Below are positions 19,500-29,940 of a stretch of 64,000 nt of DNA, piece by piece. Source of the stretch: Rhizomys pruinosus (Eukaryota; Chordata; Mammalia; Rodentia; Spalacidae); assembly GCA_009823505.1 (NCBI GenBank), contig VZQC01000392.1, positions 124,001 to 188,000 of the forward strand, given 5' to 3'. The notes beneath the pieces were generated by a model. That model ran no database searches, had not been told where the DNA came from, and saw only the letters and a program-made list of their open reading frames with translations. Position 1 is the stretch's first letter. Each line of letters begins with the position of its first letter. Position numbers and translations under genes: made by a program.

Positions 19500-19700
19500 G
19501 AGCAGCTGGGCTGGTGGCACAGGCTTTTGAGCTCAGCTGCTGAAGAAACAGGCAGCAGGAGCACACTGGAAAGGCCTGGCTGGGCCGCTGGGTGCATTTA
19601 CTGGGAAACTTAGCGAGACCCTGTCTTAAAAAGCAGGGACTGGCACAATAGCTCAGTGGTAGGGTCCAAGCCCTAGTACTGGAATGTAAATAAAATTAGC
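19500..19700 (+). mobile_element. B4/ID-type SINE remnants
   Basis: 'cttagcgagaccctgtctta' at 19608-19628 is a B1-type 3' end. It is followed by 'caatagctcagtggtagggt' (19645-19664), an ID-type tRNA head, and an A-rich end. Best read as remnants of ID/B1 dimers. Confidence 0.5.
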
Positions 19701-19765
19701 CAAGGCCCAGATGTGATGAGTGCTGGGCAGGAAAAGAGTGGGATGGTGTGAGAGGTCGGGCCAGG

Positions 19766-19823
19766 AGGGCCCACATCTGATGGGCGGGCAGGCAGGAGGG
19801 AGGGCCCACATCTGATGGGCGGG
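19766..19823 (+). repeat. 23-bp direct repeat, period 35 bp
   Basis: 'agggcccacatctgatggg' plus four more bases occurs at 19766-19788 and identically at 19801-19823, separated by a G-rich spacer. A recent local duplication. Confidence 0.85.
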
Positions 19824-19879
19824 TGGCGGTGGCTGAGCGTGGCAGGGGAAAGAGTACAGAAGATAACATCCTAGGCTAT

Positions 19880-20520
19880 ATTCTGCTCTATTGCTGCCAC
19901 TCAAATGACCACAAACAGCAGCTCAGAAACAGCATAAATGTGTTAGCCCACATTTCTGCTGCTCAAAATCTAATACCAAAGAAGTGCAAGACCAAAATCA
20001 AGGCATCTGCTGCCTGGCCTCTCCTCTGAAGTCTCTGGGGAGACACAGTTTCCAAGATGGCTCTCAGTGTTGGCAGGATGCAATGCAATTGTGAGGCTGA
20101 GTTTCCCATTTCCTAACGGGGTGTCAGCCAAGAGCCTCTCTCTGGAGACCACTGCGGCTCCTCACCACGAGCTCTTCTGTCTCCTCTCTCTGGAGACCAC
20201 CGCAGCTCCTCACCACGTGCTCTCCTGTCTCCTCCCTTAAAGCAGCAGTGGTGCTTAAGTCCTGCTCCTCTCTCAAGTCTGACTTCCTCTACCGTGCCTT
20301 TAGCTGGAGAAAGTCTTCTGCTATTGTGAGATGGTGGAATAAAGTGGAGTCACTTGGACCACTGAGGCTCCATCCCTATTTTAAGCTTGTAGCATTAACA
20401 ACGTCTGCAAATTCTTTTTCACCCTTAAACATTATAGGTCTAGAGTGTGGGCATCTCTCAAGGCCCCAAGAGAACAGCAGGAGCCAAACCCTCAGGTGCT
20501 GAAATAAGGCAGAAAACAAC
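19880..20520 (+). repeat. Old interspersed repeat (possible) with a 48-bp tandem duplication
   Basis: 'ctctattgctgccactcaaatgacc' style text, 'gaccaaaatcaaggcatctg' and 'ctctcctctgaagtctctgg' recall an old mammal-wide interspersed repeat. I cannot name it. Inside, a 48-bp unit is present twice, at 20139-20186 and 20187-20234 ('tctctggagaccac' start), with a few differences. No coding content. Confidence 0.35.
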
Positions 20521-20935
20521 CAGATGGCAGAGCTAAGAAAGAAGTTCAGAGTTTGTTTTAAGCCTGAGCAAGTGTGAAAGCCTCATAGCACACACGCTGC
20601 CAACCAAGTACTTGGAAAGCTGGTAAATGGGGGAGACATCGCCTGATTCACCTTTTTAAAATGATGAGTTATAGTGAAGATGCAGAGGGGCAAGAAACAG
20701 TGGAGAGCCAGTCCAGTGGCCACAGCTGCGTCCACGTGCATATGGCCAGTGAGCCCAGAGGGAGACATCTGAATGTTTTCAGACACTTGACAGTGTGGAT
20801 GCAGGGGAAGAAGAGGGGAGATGTGAGAAGGACAAAGGAAGGGCAGATATGGGAATTAAAAATTAACATTTGGGCCTTGGCCGTGCACAGCTAAGACGAT
20901 GCAGAGCCAGCTGGAAAAACGTAAAAAATCAAGGA
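20521..20935. other. No gene seen
   Basis: Unique-looking sequence without recognised repeats. Short open frames on both strands lack recognisable features. Confidence 0.5.
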
Positions 20936-20947
20936 AAACAGGGATTT

Positions 20948-21058
20948 GGTTTCTGTCTTTTTGAGACAGGGTCTCCCTGTAGCTCTGGTTGTCCTGGAAC
21001 TCACTACTTGGAGCAGGCTGGTCTCGAACTCACAGAGATCCGTCTGCCTCTGCCTCCC
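20948..21058 (-). mobile_element. B1 SINE, antisense, with target-site duplication
   Basis: 'gagacagggtctccctgtag' to 'tctgcctctgcctccca'. Flanked by a perfect 12-bp duplication 'aaacagggattt' at 20936-20947 and 21059-21070. The B1 head is truncated, so this is a 5'-truncated insertion with clean flanks. Confidence 0.93.
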
Positions 21059-21070
21059 AAACAGGGATTT

Positions 21071-21623
21071 TAATCTCCCCTCCTCCATCACCAAAGTTCA
21101 GCTGACAAGTTTGTGATTGAAACATTTGATGAGACTAGCTAGGAACGACTGGCCTTGTGTCCTGATGGAGCTGCCTCAGCTCTGTTTCAGATGGAGACTT
21201 CTGCAGTGACTTTCAGATGGGATTTTTAGCACTTTTTTCTTTTCCTTTATAATGATTTGCCTGGATCTAACTAAGACTTTACTGACAGCCAATAAATATG
21301 GACAACTTTCCTTCTCAATGTAACCAGGTGCCTAAGATATAAAAGAGATAATGTGCTTCTTCAACTCAGTGTCCAGATTGAGGCTTGAGCCCCACCAGGC
21401 CCAATGCAGCCGAAACAAAACACCTGTACTCTGTGTACTCCTGTCGTCCTGCCTGATCCTTCCTACTACAAAGACAGCTAGTATATTTCTAAGCAGTGCT
21501 ATAAAGCAGACAGAAACATGATTAGGGGAACAAGTAGATGCCTCGGAGTTCTGGCTCACCCCAAATGATTTTTCCAGCACCCATTATGTTTTAAAATTCT
21601 CATCATTAGTTCATTTCAAAACA
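21071..21623. other. No gene seen
   Basis: Unique-looking DNA, no recognised repeat or coding region. Confidence 0.5.
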
Positions 21624-22025
21624 GAAGTGTGATGGCAAACTTTGTCAACTCGACCTTGGGAAGAGAATCTCCGTGGAAAGTTGTCTATATTGGGTGGGCC
21701 TGTGGACAAGTTTGTGGAAGGTTATTTTCAGTTAATCGATGGAGGCCTCACCCACTGTGGGTGGCTCCATTCCCTAGGTGGAGGGTACAGTGTAAGAGTA
21801 GAGAAATTGGGCACAAGCAAGTGAACAAGTCGGAATGGATGCACTCCTTTCTGACTGCTCGAGACTGCAGATGTGGGGTACTGGCTGTTCGAAGTTCCTG
21901 CCTTGACTTCCCCACAATGATAAACCTGAATTTATACACTGAAAAGATCATTTTTCTCCACTAAAATGCTTTTTCTTAGAGAATTTTTATCACTGTAGCA
22001 GAAACGAAGCCACAGCAGTAAGATT
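21624..22025 (+). repeat. Repeat U copy 2 (related subfamily)
   Basis: 'gtgatggcaaactttgtcaa' start, 'cactgtgggtggctccattc' inside, 'aaaatgctttttcttagaga' and 'tcactgtagcagaaacgaag' at the end. The same family in variant form is seen at 29555 (reverse), 42556 (reverse) and 55610. Confidence 0.6.
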
Positions 22026-22285
22026 TAAGGGCTAAGGAAATGGATCCGTGGGCGAGGCACTCACCATGCAAGAGTGAGGACCTGGATTCAGAGTCCGTGA
22101 CCCTATGTAAAACCAGACATGATAGCACATGTCAGTAATCCCAGGGTTCATATGGCCATGTGGGAGGCAGAGACAGGAACATCCCAGAATATGTATGCCT
22201 GGGTCATACAGCAATGAATAAGAGACCCTGCCTCAAACAAGGGAGAAGACAAAGACCAATACTCAGGGTTGTCCTCTGACCACCA
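22026..22285 (+). mobile_element. B4-type SINE (ID head plus B1-like body)
   Basis: tRNA-like head with 'gcactcaccatgcaagagtg' and 'aggacctggattcagagtcc', then a B1-like middle ('ggcagagacaggaacatccc') and the usual 'gttgtcctctgaccaccata' end. Diverged, full layout preserved. Confidence 0.75.
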
Positions 22286-22317
22286 TACACACAATAGCAT
22301 GCAAAAATCCACACTCA

Positions 22318-22412
22318 GATTCCCCTGGAACTGGAGTCAAAGACAATTCTCAGCCACCATGTGGGTGCAGGGTATCAAACCAGGGTCCTCTGCAAGAGCA
22401 GTCATGGTCTTA
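22318..22412 (-). mobile_element. B2/B3-type SINE fragment, antisense
   Basis: 'gattcccctggaactggagt', 'gccaccatgtgggtgcaggg' and 'ggtcctctgcaagagcagtc'. Lacks the tail end of the SINE and most of its head. Confidence 0.8.
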
Positions 22413-22463
22413 GAAAAAAAAATCCACACTCATTGTCAGTAATATGCACACACATGAGTGCAT

Positions 22464-22467
<4 letters not shown>

Positions 22468-22494
<27 letters not shown>
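22468..22494 (+). repeat. (CA)n microsatellite
   Basis: About 13 uninterrupted CA dinucleotides. Confidence 0.98.
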
Positions 22495-22529
22495 AGGAGG
22501 GAAAGGTTTCCAGTGTCCAGGAAGGAGAG

Positions 22530-23150
22530 ACTTGATGGCTGCCCTGTAGCAAGTTCCTCTAAGATTAAGACATTCCATCTTGGAGGGAAGCTTGTTAAGA
22601 CATGGGATATTGAAAGGGAGGTAAAACAACAGGATGTTCTAAAGGTAAGAGATTCCATCCTGTAAGGAGACTCCTTATGCTCAGGACATAAACAGCTCCA
22701 TAGCTTCAGGAAGTCCCTGAAACTGACCCAATTCACTAGGCCCCTCTACCCCTAAACATATATATGCCCTAAGAACTGCTGAGAGACACATTCTTAGAAG
22801 CTGAGCTACCTAGCAGAGGCTCAGGCCAGCTGAGTGACCTGGAAAGGACATTCTCCAATGTGAGGAGGGGCCTGCAGGACATGTGGAGAGCTCCAGGCTT
22901 CCTGCCTTACATGAGCTCTCAGCCATGCTGGAGTGGGCTTTTGGTGATGCAGCTGTCTGTGAGTCAGTTCTGCTCCTATAAGTCACCCCTCACCCACACT
23001 CCTATAACTAACCCCACTAAAACTCACTGGCTCACCAAGCTGGACTTTGGTGGTGTCCTTACTTCATCTGTCACTGGTTCCCTATATGGGGTGATAGACA
23101 CTTGTTCACATCTTCCCAGGGGTAGTATCATACAACAGATGGTCACTTAA
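22530..23150 (+). repeat. LTR-like repeat, copy 2
   Basis: Second copy of the repeat at 580-1010, longer and better preserved. It starts near 'gatggctgccctgtagcaag', has a promoter-like 'catatatatgccctaagaac' stretch near 22757, and ends around 'cacatcttcccagggg'. No viral gene lies beside it. Best read as a solo LTR of an old endogenous retrovirus; family not named. Confidence 0.5.
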
Positions 23151-23489
23151 GATCTCCTTGACCAATATGAACCTAATCACTTTCAGCCCAAATTCTAGAC
23201 TGAAGAGACATAGCCCTCAGTTGAGAGAAGCTCCCAAGCTTGTGAGATGAGGGATGGCATTTTAGCCAAGGAAGAATCTGTTTCCACTGCCTGCTAGGAA
23301 GGTGGGGCTCCCAGGAGGACGCTCTGAGGCTGATCTGACACTGCATAATGCTGCACAGGTCTCGGCATGCAGAAGTACCCTGCTGGGCATCACTGTTGAT
23401 TTCACAATTTCTAAGAATTACTAGCTCTCCATCCTTGCCTTGAAGATGTAGCTGTTCGGTTCTCACAAAGGCTTTTGGGAAAGCCCAGG
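23151..23489. other. No gene seen
   Basis: Unique-looking DNA. The minus-strand open frame at 23173-23601 runs into a SINE and is not supported. Confidence 0.5.
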
Positions 23490-23880
23490 AGTCAGACAGC
23501 ACGACTTTGCTACTGTAGGCAAGTTCTTTCCTCTTTTTTATCTTATTTATTATTTTTATTTTATGTGTATGAATGTATTTCCTGCATGTATGTAAGTGCA
23601 CTCAGGTCATGTGATGCCCAGGGAGGTCAGAAGAGGGTGTCAGATATCCTGGAACTAGAGTTAAGTATGGTTGTTAGCAGCCATGTGCATGCTGGGAATA
23701 GGATCCAGGTCTTCTTCAAAAGCAGCCAGTGCTCTTAACCACTGAGCCATCCCTTCAACCCCAAGTCACTTCCTCTTTACACCTTGGATTTCTCATCTAT
23801 GAAACAGCTGGGAAGATTCACACTGACATGTGACAGCGACATACAGACTACATTTGTTAAAAAGCGGAGTCAGACTCCAG
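23490..23880 (+). repeat. MIR SINE interrupted by a B3
   Basis: The MIR core reads 'actttgctactgtaggcaagt' before the insertion and 'cttcctctttacacc', 'tttctcatctatgaaaca' after it, the expected MIR order. The interruption is the B3 at 23537-23761. Confidence 0.65.
23537..23761 (-). mobile_element. B3-type SINE, antisense, inside a MIR
   Basis: T-rich tail, 'cctgcatgtatgtaagtgca', 'gaggtcagaagagggtgtca', head 'ttaaccactgagccatccc'. Flanking 17-bp duplication 'caagttctttcctcttt' (23520-23536) and 'caagtcacttcctcttt' (23762-23778), two mismatches. Confidence 0.9.
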
Positions 23881-24004
23881 CCCCGAGTTTTCAGATGTTG
23901 ATCACAAACTTTCTGGTCTTGGCTTTTCCAGCTCATGACTGAAAGTACACTACTCCAGGCTACAAGTGATTTCGTGGAGACCTTCTTTTAGAAAATGAAG
24001 CATC

Positions 24005-24271
24005 TGGGGCTGGAGAGATGGCCTAGCGGTTAAGAGCGCCAACCGCTCTTACAGAGGACCTGGGTTTGATCCCCACCACCCACATGGCGGCCGAGAACCG
24101 TCTGAAACTCCAATTCCAGGAGAACTCCAGTTCCAGGGGAATACGAGACCCTCTTCTAACCTCCACAGCATTGCATGACACGGGTGCACAACCTTGCATG
24201 TAGGCAGTACATTCATACACATACAGAAATAAATAAAATTAATAATAAAAAAAGAAAATAAAAAAAAAAAG
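24005..24271 (+). mobile_element. B2/B3-type SINE, full length
   Basis: Head 'ggggctggagagatggccta', B box 'gggtttgatccccaccac', the 'ttccaggagaactccagttc' duplication typical of this copy class, and a long A-rich tail to 24271. Confidence 0.95.
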
Positions 24272-24286
24272 CAATGAATGACTCGG

Positions 24287-24440
24287 GGGCTGGGGAGGTG
24301 GCACAGTTGGTAAAGAGTTTGCTTCACAGGATGAGGTCCTGAGTTGGACCCCCAGAGCCCAAGTGTCAAAAAGCAGGGTGTAGTAGCACATCCCTGTAAT
24401 TCCAGCAGATATAGACAGACACAGGTCAGTCAGTATAGAT
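24287..24440 (+). mobile_element. B4-type SINE fragment
   Basis: 'gggggctggggaggtggcac', 'tgaggtcctgagttggaccc', then a B1-like 'gtagtagcacatccctgtaa'. The 3' half is degraded. Confidence 0.65.
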
Positions 24441-25117
24441 GCTTAGTGATTTGTAGGTGAAAGTGAGATGGTCGTCAACTAGGCTGGTTGTTTCCAGAAT
24501 CCGAGCTGCCTGCAGAAGGCAAGACCTAGTAAAACTGACTGAGCAGAAGGCCAGAGGGAGTGAATTAGCTTTCAGGTTTAAGGCAATGCCTGGTGACTTC
24601 TAGGTGCCACTACAGGAACAACCAGCCCTGTTGACGAGCATCTCAAGACAAACAACCAAGACCAACCATAACCCCAACCGAGCAACAATGCCTGTCTTAG
24701 CACCCACAATCCTGTGCACGGCCAGTCCTAAGTTGGTCCTGAGATGATGCCCAGACTGAATCAACCTTAAGTGCTGCCATAGACACCCCCAACCTCGCTT
24801 CCTGATGCCATGTCTTCTCTACTATGGTGGATGCCCTTCTTGCTGGTAACACTGAGCTACTGGAAGCACTGTGAAGGCAAACATTAGGTGTTAAGATGGC
24901 TGTTTTCCAAGTGAGGCCACACTGACAACTGTCCTTTCTCTACCCTTGACAATACGAATCCCTCTGATTGGCTTCCCAAGACATGTGACTAAGCCAATCT
25001 GCTTGATTCTCTGGAGCCAGGCTTTAACCCTAACCCAGACAAAAGAAAACAAAGAAAGACTCCTTCCGGAAAATTGAAATAAAACTCAGGAAGAACTCTG
25101 AAAGCCTATGACAATTG
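24441..25117. other. No gene seen
   Basis: Unique-looking, repeat-poor DNA. No recognised feature. Confidence 0.5.
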
Positions 25118-25252
25118 ATTTGTTTTGTTGGTTGGTTGGTTTGGTTAGTTTTGATCTTTTTGAGACAGTCTCCCTATAGCCCCATTTGGCCTGGAATTTG
25201 CTATGTAGACCAGGCTGCCCTTAGTCTCAAACAGATCAGCCTGCCTCTGATT
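25118..25252 (-). mobile_element. B1 SINE, antisense, partial
   Basis: (ttggttgg) tail region, 'gagacagtctccctatagcc', 'atgtagaccaggctgccctt', 'atcagcctgcctctga'. The B1 head is missing. Confidence 0.85.
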
Positions 25253-25989
25253 GTGACAACTGTGTGTTAGGCCCCTCCCATCTTCTTTGGGCAAGTGTGG
25301 TCAAGAAGGTAGGGTTCCTTCCCCTCTAAGTTCCTATGAGGGGCCCAGCCCACGAGGAAAAGCAGGTACCAGCATTTCACCTCCTCTCCAACTTCATGTG
25401 GAAAAGTTAAATTCCTGACGAGCATAGCTGTGAATCATGGGATTCTTCCCTCTGTCTCACTCCTAGGATGGAGGAGCCACTGCAAACTCAGCAAGCCAAG
25501 GAAACTGAGGCCCCAGTTGCCCCTGCTCCAGCCTATTCAAGGAGCAGGGGCCTACAACAAGAACCAAGCCGAGACAGTCAGAGGCCACCCAGTGCCTGGA
25601 ATGGCAGCCCGGCAGTTTCTCTAGGGATTAGGACACTCTCCCCAAAGGAGCTGACATTACTTGGAACATAATATTGGAAAGTTCAAAAGAAGTTGTAGAA
25701 ACAGTAGGCATTTTGATGGTTAAAAAGTGAGGAGCTAAAAACCACAGGCTGGCTAGTTACTCAGCGCTAACACCAGGGAAAGAGAATGTGAGAAAGAGCA
25801 TTATTGGGTTCAGAGCAAAGTGCAAAGACTGACCTCTTGCTCCAAAGAGCAACTGACATTTCTGTGCAGCACTAAAAAGACTGATGTGCTCATTGGACCT
25901 TAAGAAATACTCGTGATACAACAGAGGAGGCAGTTTTACAGATGGACAGAGAAAGAGACTGGTAAAGAGAAACCCCGGTGGCCTGCCGA
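25253..25989. other. No gene seen
   Basis: Overlapping + strand open frames at 25430-25671 lack recognisable domains and splice context. Otherwise unremarkable. Confidence 0.45.
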
Positions 25990-26292
25990 GATGCTCAGTT
26001 CACAAAGTGCCCACAGTGTAAGAATGAGCTTCATGCCTCTAGCCCGCTGTGGAGATGCCCCTATGTGGTGGCGCACACCTGCAGTCCCAACAGCAGAGAG
26101 GCAGGGACAGGAAGATGAAGATGCTGAGGCTTGCTCGCTAGGCCAGCCAGTCTAACCCAGTCGAGTTTTTAAGCCAATTAATAATCAGGTTCAGTAAGAG
26201 ACTGTATCTCAAAGGATGTGGACAGTGTCCCGGAGGATGACACCCAAGGTTGTCCTCTGACCTACACACACACTGCCACACATACACATGGA

Positions 26293-26300
<8 letters not shown>
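25990..26300 (+). mobile_element. B4-type SINE
   Basis: Degraded tRNA head ('cagttcacaaagtgcccaca'), B1-like middle ('atgtggtggcgcacacctgc', 'gagaggcagggacaggaaga'), 'ggttgtcctctgacctacac' end running into a (CA)n tract. Confidence 0.65.
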
Positions 26301-26331
<31 letters not shown>

Positions 26332-26345
26332 ACATATACATATAT
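26295..26345 (+). repeat. (CA)n microsatellite with (TA) tail
   Basis: About 17 CA units followed by 'gtacatatacatatatac', grown from the CA-rich B4 tail. Confidence 0.95.
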
Positions 26346-26389
26346 ACATTAAATAAAAAGGCAGTCCTAATTAAAAAAAAAAAACTACC

Positions 26390-26976
26390 ACCAGCCCAGT
26401 GGCCTTATACCTGCCCTACAGTCAATCATTTTACTCTCTGTGAATAAGAAAGACAGTAATTAAAAATAAGTCCTGTGTGAACCAAGTATCATTCTAAATC
26501 CCCACATTTGTTTAATGATCTGAATTAAGTGTTTGGTAAACTGTAAAGTACATCATGTTTGGTGGCTGTTGTTAGTGTTTTCAAGGCTACCCAGTATACA
26601 GCAATAAAGAGCAAATTTTATACAGCAAGGCGTGTGGTTCAAAGCTCAAAGCCACTATTTTCCTGGCTGTGAGGTATGGCTACCTTCAGCTACCTCATCT
26701 ATAAAATGTCATGTATTTTCCCAAGAAAGTATTTGGCCTTACCATGGCAATGCATGAAGTACTGTTAACATCCGGCCATACTGGTGTGAAAGGAGGATTT
26801 ACTGAGTCCCTCAAACCCAGCCTGAAAATAGAACAGTGATGTTAATTCCTTAACATGTCAGTACCAAGTATGATCTAAAGAAAATTGTATTTGCCACTTT
26901 AAAAAATTCTTCATTGATCTGTCATTTGTTGCAGGTACATTTCCATATTCCCAAGAAGGTTTCCATTCATAAAGAT
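26390..26976. other. No gene seen
   Basis: AT-rich unique DNA. A weak MIR-like stretch may exist at 26655-26725 ('acctcatctataaaatgtca'). Confidence 0.45.
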
Positions 26977-26977
26977 A

Positions 26978-27415
26978 TTGGGGGGTTGGAATTGGAGAGA
27001 TGGCTCAGTGGTTAAGAGAACTGGCTGCTCTTGCAGAGGACATGGGTTCAGTTTCTTTTTTTTTTGTTTTGTTTTTTTTGTTTTTTGTTTTTTTTGTCTT
27101 TTTGAGACAGGGTCTCCCTGTAGCCCCAGCTGTCCTGGAACTCAACTCTGTAGACCAGGCTGGCCTTGAACTCACAAAGATCCGCCTGCCTCTGCCTCCC
27201 AAGTGCTAGGATTAAAGGCATGCGCCACCACGCCCGGCCCATGGGTTCAGTTTCTAACACTCACATGGCAGCTAACAATTGTCTGTAAGTCAAGTTCCAG
27301 GGGAATCCAATGCCTCCTTTTGATCTCTGTGGTCATCATACAACACAGGTGTACTTACATACATGCAGGCAATGCACTCAAACACATAAAATAAAAATAA
27401 TAAAGTATTTTTTTA
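26978..27415 (+). mobile_element. B3-type SINE interrupted by a B1
   Basis: The left part carries 'gagagatggctcagtggtta'. It resumes after the B1 with 'aacactcacatggcagctaa' and 'gtcaagttccaggggaatcc', and ends in 'acacataaaataaaaataat'. Confidence 0.9.
27057..27239 (-). mobile_element. B1 SINE, antisense, nested in B3
   Basis: Long T/G tail (27056-27095), then a complete B1 to 'gcgccaccacgcccggcc'. Perfect 16-bp target-site duplication 'catgggttcagtttct' at 27041-27056 and 27240-27255 shows that it inserted into the B3. Confidence 0.97.
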
Positions 27416-28167
27416 AAAGATTGTCCTGGGGTGCACCCAAGGGAGACTGGCCGGTGATGCATAACGATGCACACTGCAGTGCTTCTGATTAACATTAGAA
27501 AGACTTCCAACAGTTTCTCAAAGGCACAAAGGGATTATTCTTTGTCCTTCAACTTCTCTTTAATAGAGATCATGCAAGTGTTATTTAGTCAGAGCTGTGT
27601 TGCTTCAGGTAGAACTATTGAGAGTCCTTTTTCATTTTTTGCCTCAAGTGGGTGTCTATCTGACCACTTTGTTCCCTAGATGAAAAGGTGACTCAATTTC
27701 CACTGAAGAAATGGTGTGATGAGTTGAGCCAATTCAAGGGGAAAGCAACCTAGGTTTGTTACAATAATATACTTTTTTTAAAGCAAGCCACCTTAGGAGT
27801 TTTCTTTGATTGTAGTCTCCGACATGGATTTCATGTCTCTGTTGACCTTTACTGGGTATCTTGTAGATGGGTCATAGAGAACATTCACATTTGCTGGATA
27901 TTCCACACACAGAGTCTGTACCAGTTCTTTAAGCCACAGCTCTCTTAACTTTACCTTCTGAAAATATCCCCAACAAAACAATGATTTATTCTGTTTTGCA
28001 CCCACAAATCCACACACACTATACAGATGGAATGTTATGTTTTGTAATGGAAGGTGTGCTGAATCTGATTTTTGCCTTGAGATCATTTCTCCCATTCTTA
28101 TTAAGTAGCTTTTTCCAAGGAAAACTAAATTTATTAAAATACAGAATATACTTATTTATTCCCTGAA
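27416..28167. other. No gene seen
   Basis: Repeat-poor DNA. The minus-strand open frame at 27793-28095 has no recognisable family and no clear supporting context. Confidence 0.45.
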
Positions 28168-28885
28168 AAGGCTAATTTCCACTGTTAACCTGATTGAATT
28201 AGGAATACCTAGAACATTAATAAGGAACACTTTTAAGTGTGAGCAACCTACCCTGAATGTGGGTGGAACATCTCATGGGCTGGGGTCCTTGCCTGAATTT
28301 AAAAATGGACAAAGATAGCCAATGAGCAGCAGTGTTGTGGTCCCCAGCCTGTGGTGCTGTGTGGGAAGGTTGTTGACCCTGTGTTAGGTGAAGCCTCATT
28401 GGAGAAAGTCGGTCACTGCAGGTGGGCTGGAGGCCTTGTACCTTCCTAATACCTTCCTGTCTGACACGATGTGGCCAGCGGCCTCACATTCCTGCAGCCA
28501 TGCCTTCCCTGCCTGCATTTCTTCAAACTAAACCAAAATAGGGGCTGGAGAGATAGCCTAGCGGTTAAGAGCACCGACTGCTCTTGCAGAGGACCTGGGT
28601 TCGATCCCCAGCACCCACATGGCAGCTGAGAACCGTCTGTAACTCCAATTCCAGGAGAACTCCAGTTCCAGGGGAATCTGATGCCCTCTTCTGACTTCTG
28701 AGGCATTGCACGACATGGGCACACAAACCTACATGCAGACAGTACATTCATACACATTAATTAATTAATTAATTAATTAATTAATTAATTAAAAAAGAAA
28801 CAAACTAAACCAAAATAAATCCTACATCCCTTAAGTTATATCTTGTCAGAGATTTGGTCACAGCAATGAGAAGGGAACCTAATCC
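28168..28885 (+). repeat. Repeat U copy 3, interrupted by a B2
   Basis: 'gaatgtgggtggaacatctc', 'gatgtggccagcggcctcac', then after the SINE 'aaaataaatcctacatccct' and 'ttggtcacagcaatgagaag' end. Same family as 15225, 21624, 29555, 42556 and 55610. Confidence 0.6.
28541..28800 (+). mobile_element. B2/B3-type SINE with (TTAA)n tail and target-site duplication
   Basis: Full-length head to tail. The tail is an unusual (TTAA)n run at 28757-28792 rather than A-rich. Perfect 17-bp duplication 'caaactaaaccaaaata' at 28524-28540 and 28801-28817. Confidence 0.97.
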
Positions 28886-29082
28886 ATTTCTTCAAGGCTT
28901 ATGCTTTTTAAGGGCACTGATGTCCTCGGTCATGTCTCACGTGGACTCATGCGGCTCATTCCTCCCTGGTCTCCCTGTCTCTAGGTCAGCTCTCTAAGCT
29001 GCAGAGTGGGGCCAAAGGGAGGTAAGAAGTCATTCTTCTCAGTGAGTCCAAAACAAGCAAGATTCTGTAAATAACAAGGAAA

Positions 29083-29375
29083 GGAGGGGTTGAAGAGATG
29101 GCTCAGCCTTAAGAGCACTGCTGCTTTGCAAAGGACCAGAGTTTGGTGCCCAACACCCACATCAAGCAGCTCATTGCTCCCTCTAACTCCAGCTTCAGAA
29201 GATCTATCGCCCTCTTCTGGCCTCCATGGGCACCTGCATATACAAACTGGTTTAGTTTGAAGAGATACAGGCAGAGAAGGCATGGATGCAGGGATGTGAG
29301 GCTGCTGGCCACAATCGTGTCCACATACATATAAATACACATAAATAAATATAAATATATATTTTTTAAAAAGAC
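29083..29375 (+). mobile_element. B3-type SINE with a foreign internal segment
   Basis: B3 head ('ggttgaagagatggctcagc') and body ('ctctaactccagcttcagaa', 'cctccatgggcacctgcata') are followed at 29249-29323 by about 75 bp that is not B3. B3-like 'acatacatataaatacacat' then resumes. The foreign segment matches the reverse complement of 28460-28535. Confidence 0.75.
29249..29323 (-). repeat. Inverted copy of 28460-28535
   Basis: Begins 'ggtttagtttgaagagatac' and is about 90 percent identical, by eye, to the reverse complement of the repeat U segment at 28460-28535, with one extra base. The two lie about 0.8 kb apart in opposite orientation. Confidence 0.8.
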
Positions 29376-29554
29376 AGGATTAGTTGCCACATGATCAACC
29401 TTCTCTATTCTTCATGTGAATTTTTATAGGAGTTGTAAACACTCAAAATGAAGCAACTTGTCATTTTGATGAATTGAACAGAAGCAGTAGGTTACATTTA
29501 TTCTTGGTTCAAAGAACTTTGTGAAATGTATTTACGTTTTGAAAGAAATAATTG

Positions 29555-29940
29555 CTGTTCTAGTTTGGCTTTCTGATACTGGGATAAAACACTCTGGTCA
29601 AAAGCAACCTGGGGAGGAAAGGGTTTTTAGCTTACACTTCCAGGTCACAATCTACCATCAAGGAAAATCAGGGAAGGAACTTAAGCAGGAACTGAAGCAG
29701 AAATCATGGAAGAACACTGCTCACCAGCTTGCCCAGCGGCTCTCATATAGCCCATACCCATGTGCCTAGGGATGGTGCTGCCCACAGTGGGCTGGGCCCT
29801 CCATATCAATCATCATTCAAGACAGTCCTTCACAGACATGGTCACACTGGTCAGTCTGATCTGGTTAGTCGCACACTTGAGACTCCCTCAGCTGACTCCA
29901 GACTGTTTCAAGTTGATAGCTGAAGTTAACTAGAACAGTC
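29555..29940 (-). repeat. Repeat U copy 4, antisense
   Basis: 'actgggataaaacactctgg', 'aaaagcaacctggggaggaa', 'cccacagtgggctgggccct' and 'tttcaagttgatagctgaag'. Mirrors copy 2 and copy 6. Complete enough to show both ends. Confidence 0.6.

Noticed and set aside
23173..23601. 142-codon - strand frame
   Set aside because: Its N-terminal part is the tail of the B3 at 23537; no family recognised.
24005..24090. tRNA-like A and B boxes in the B2/B3, B4 and ID copies
   Set aside because: These SINEs derive from tRNA genes and keep Pol III promoter boxes, but cannot fold as tRNAs; not annotated as tRNA genes.
25430..25671. Overlapping 64- and 67-codon frames in a GC-richer stretch
   Set aside because: Two frames open at once and no similarity recognised; treated as chance.
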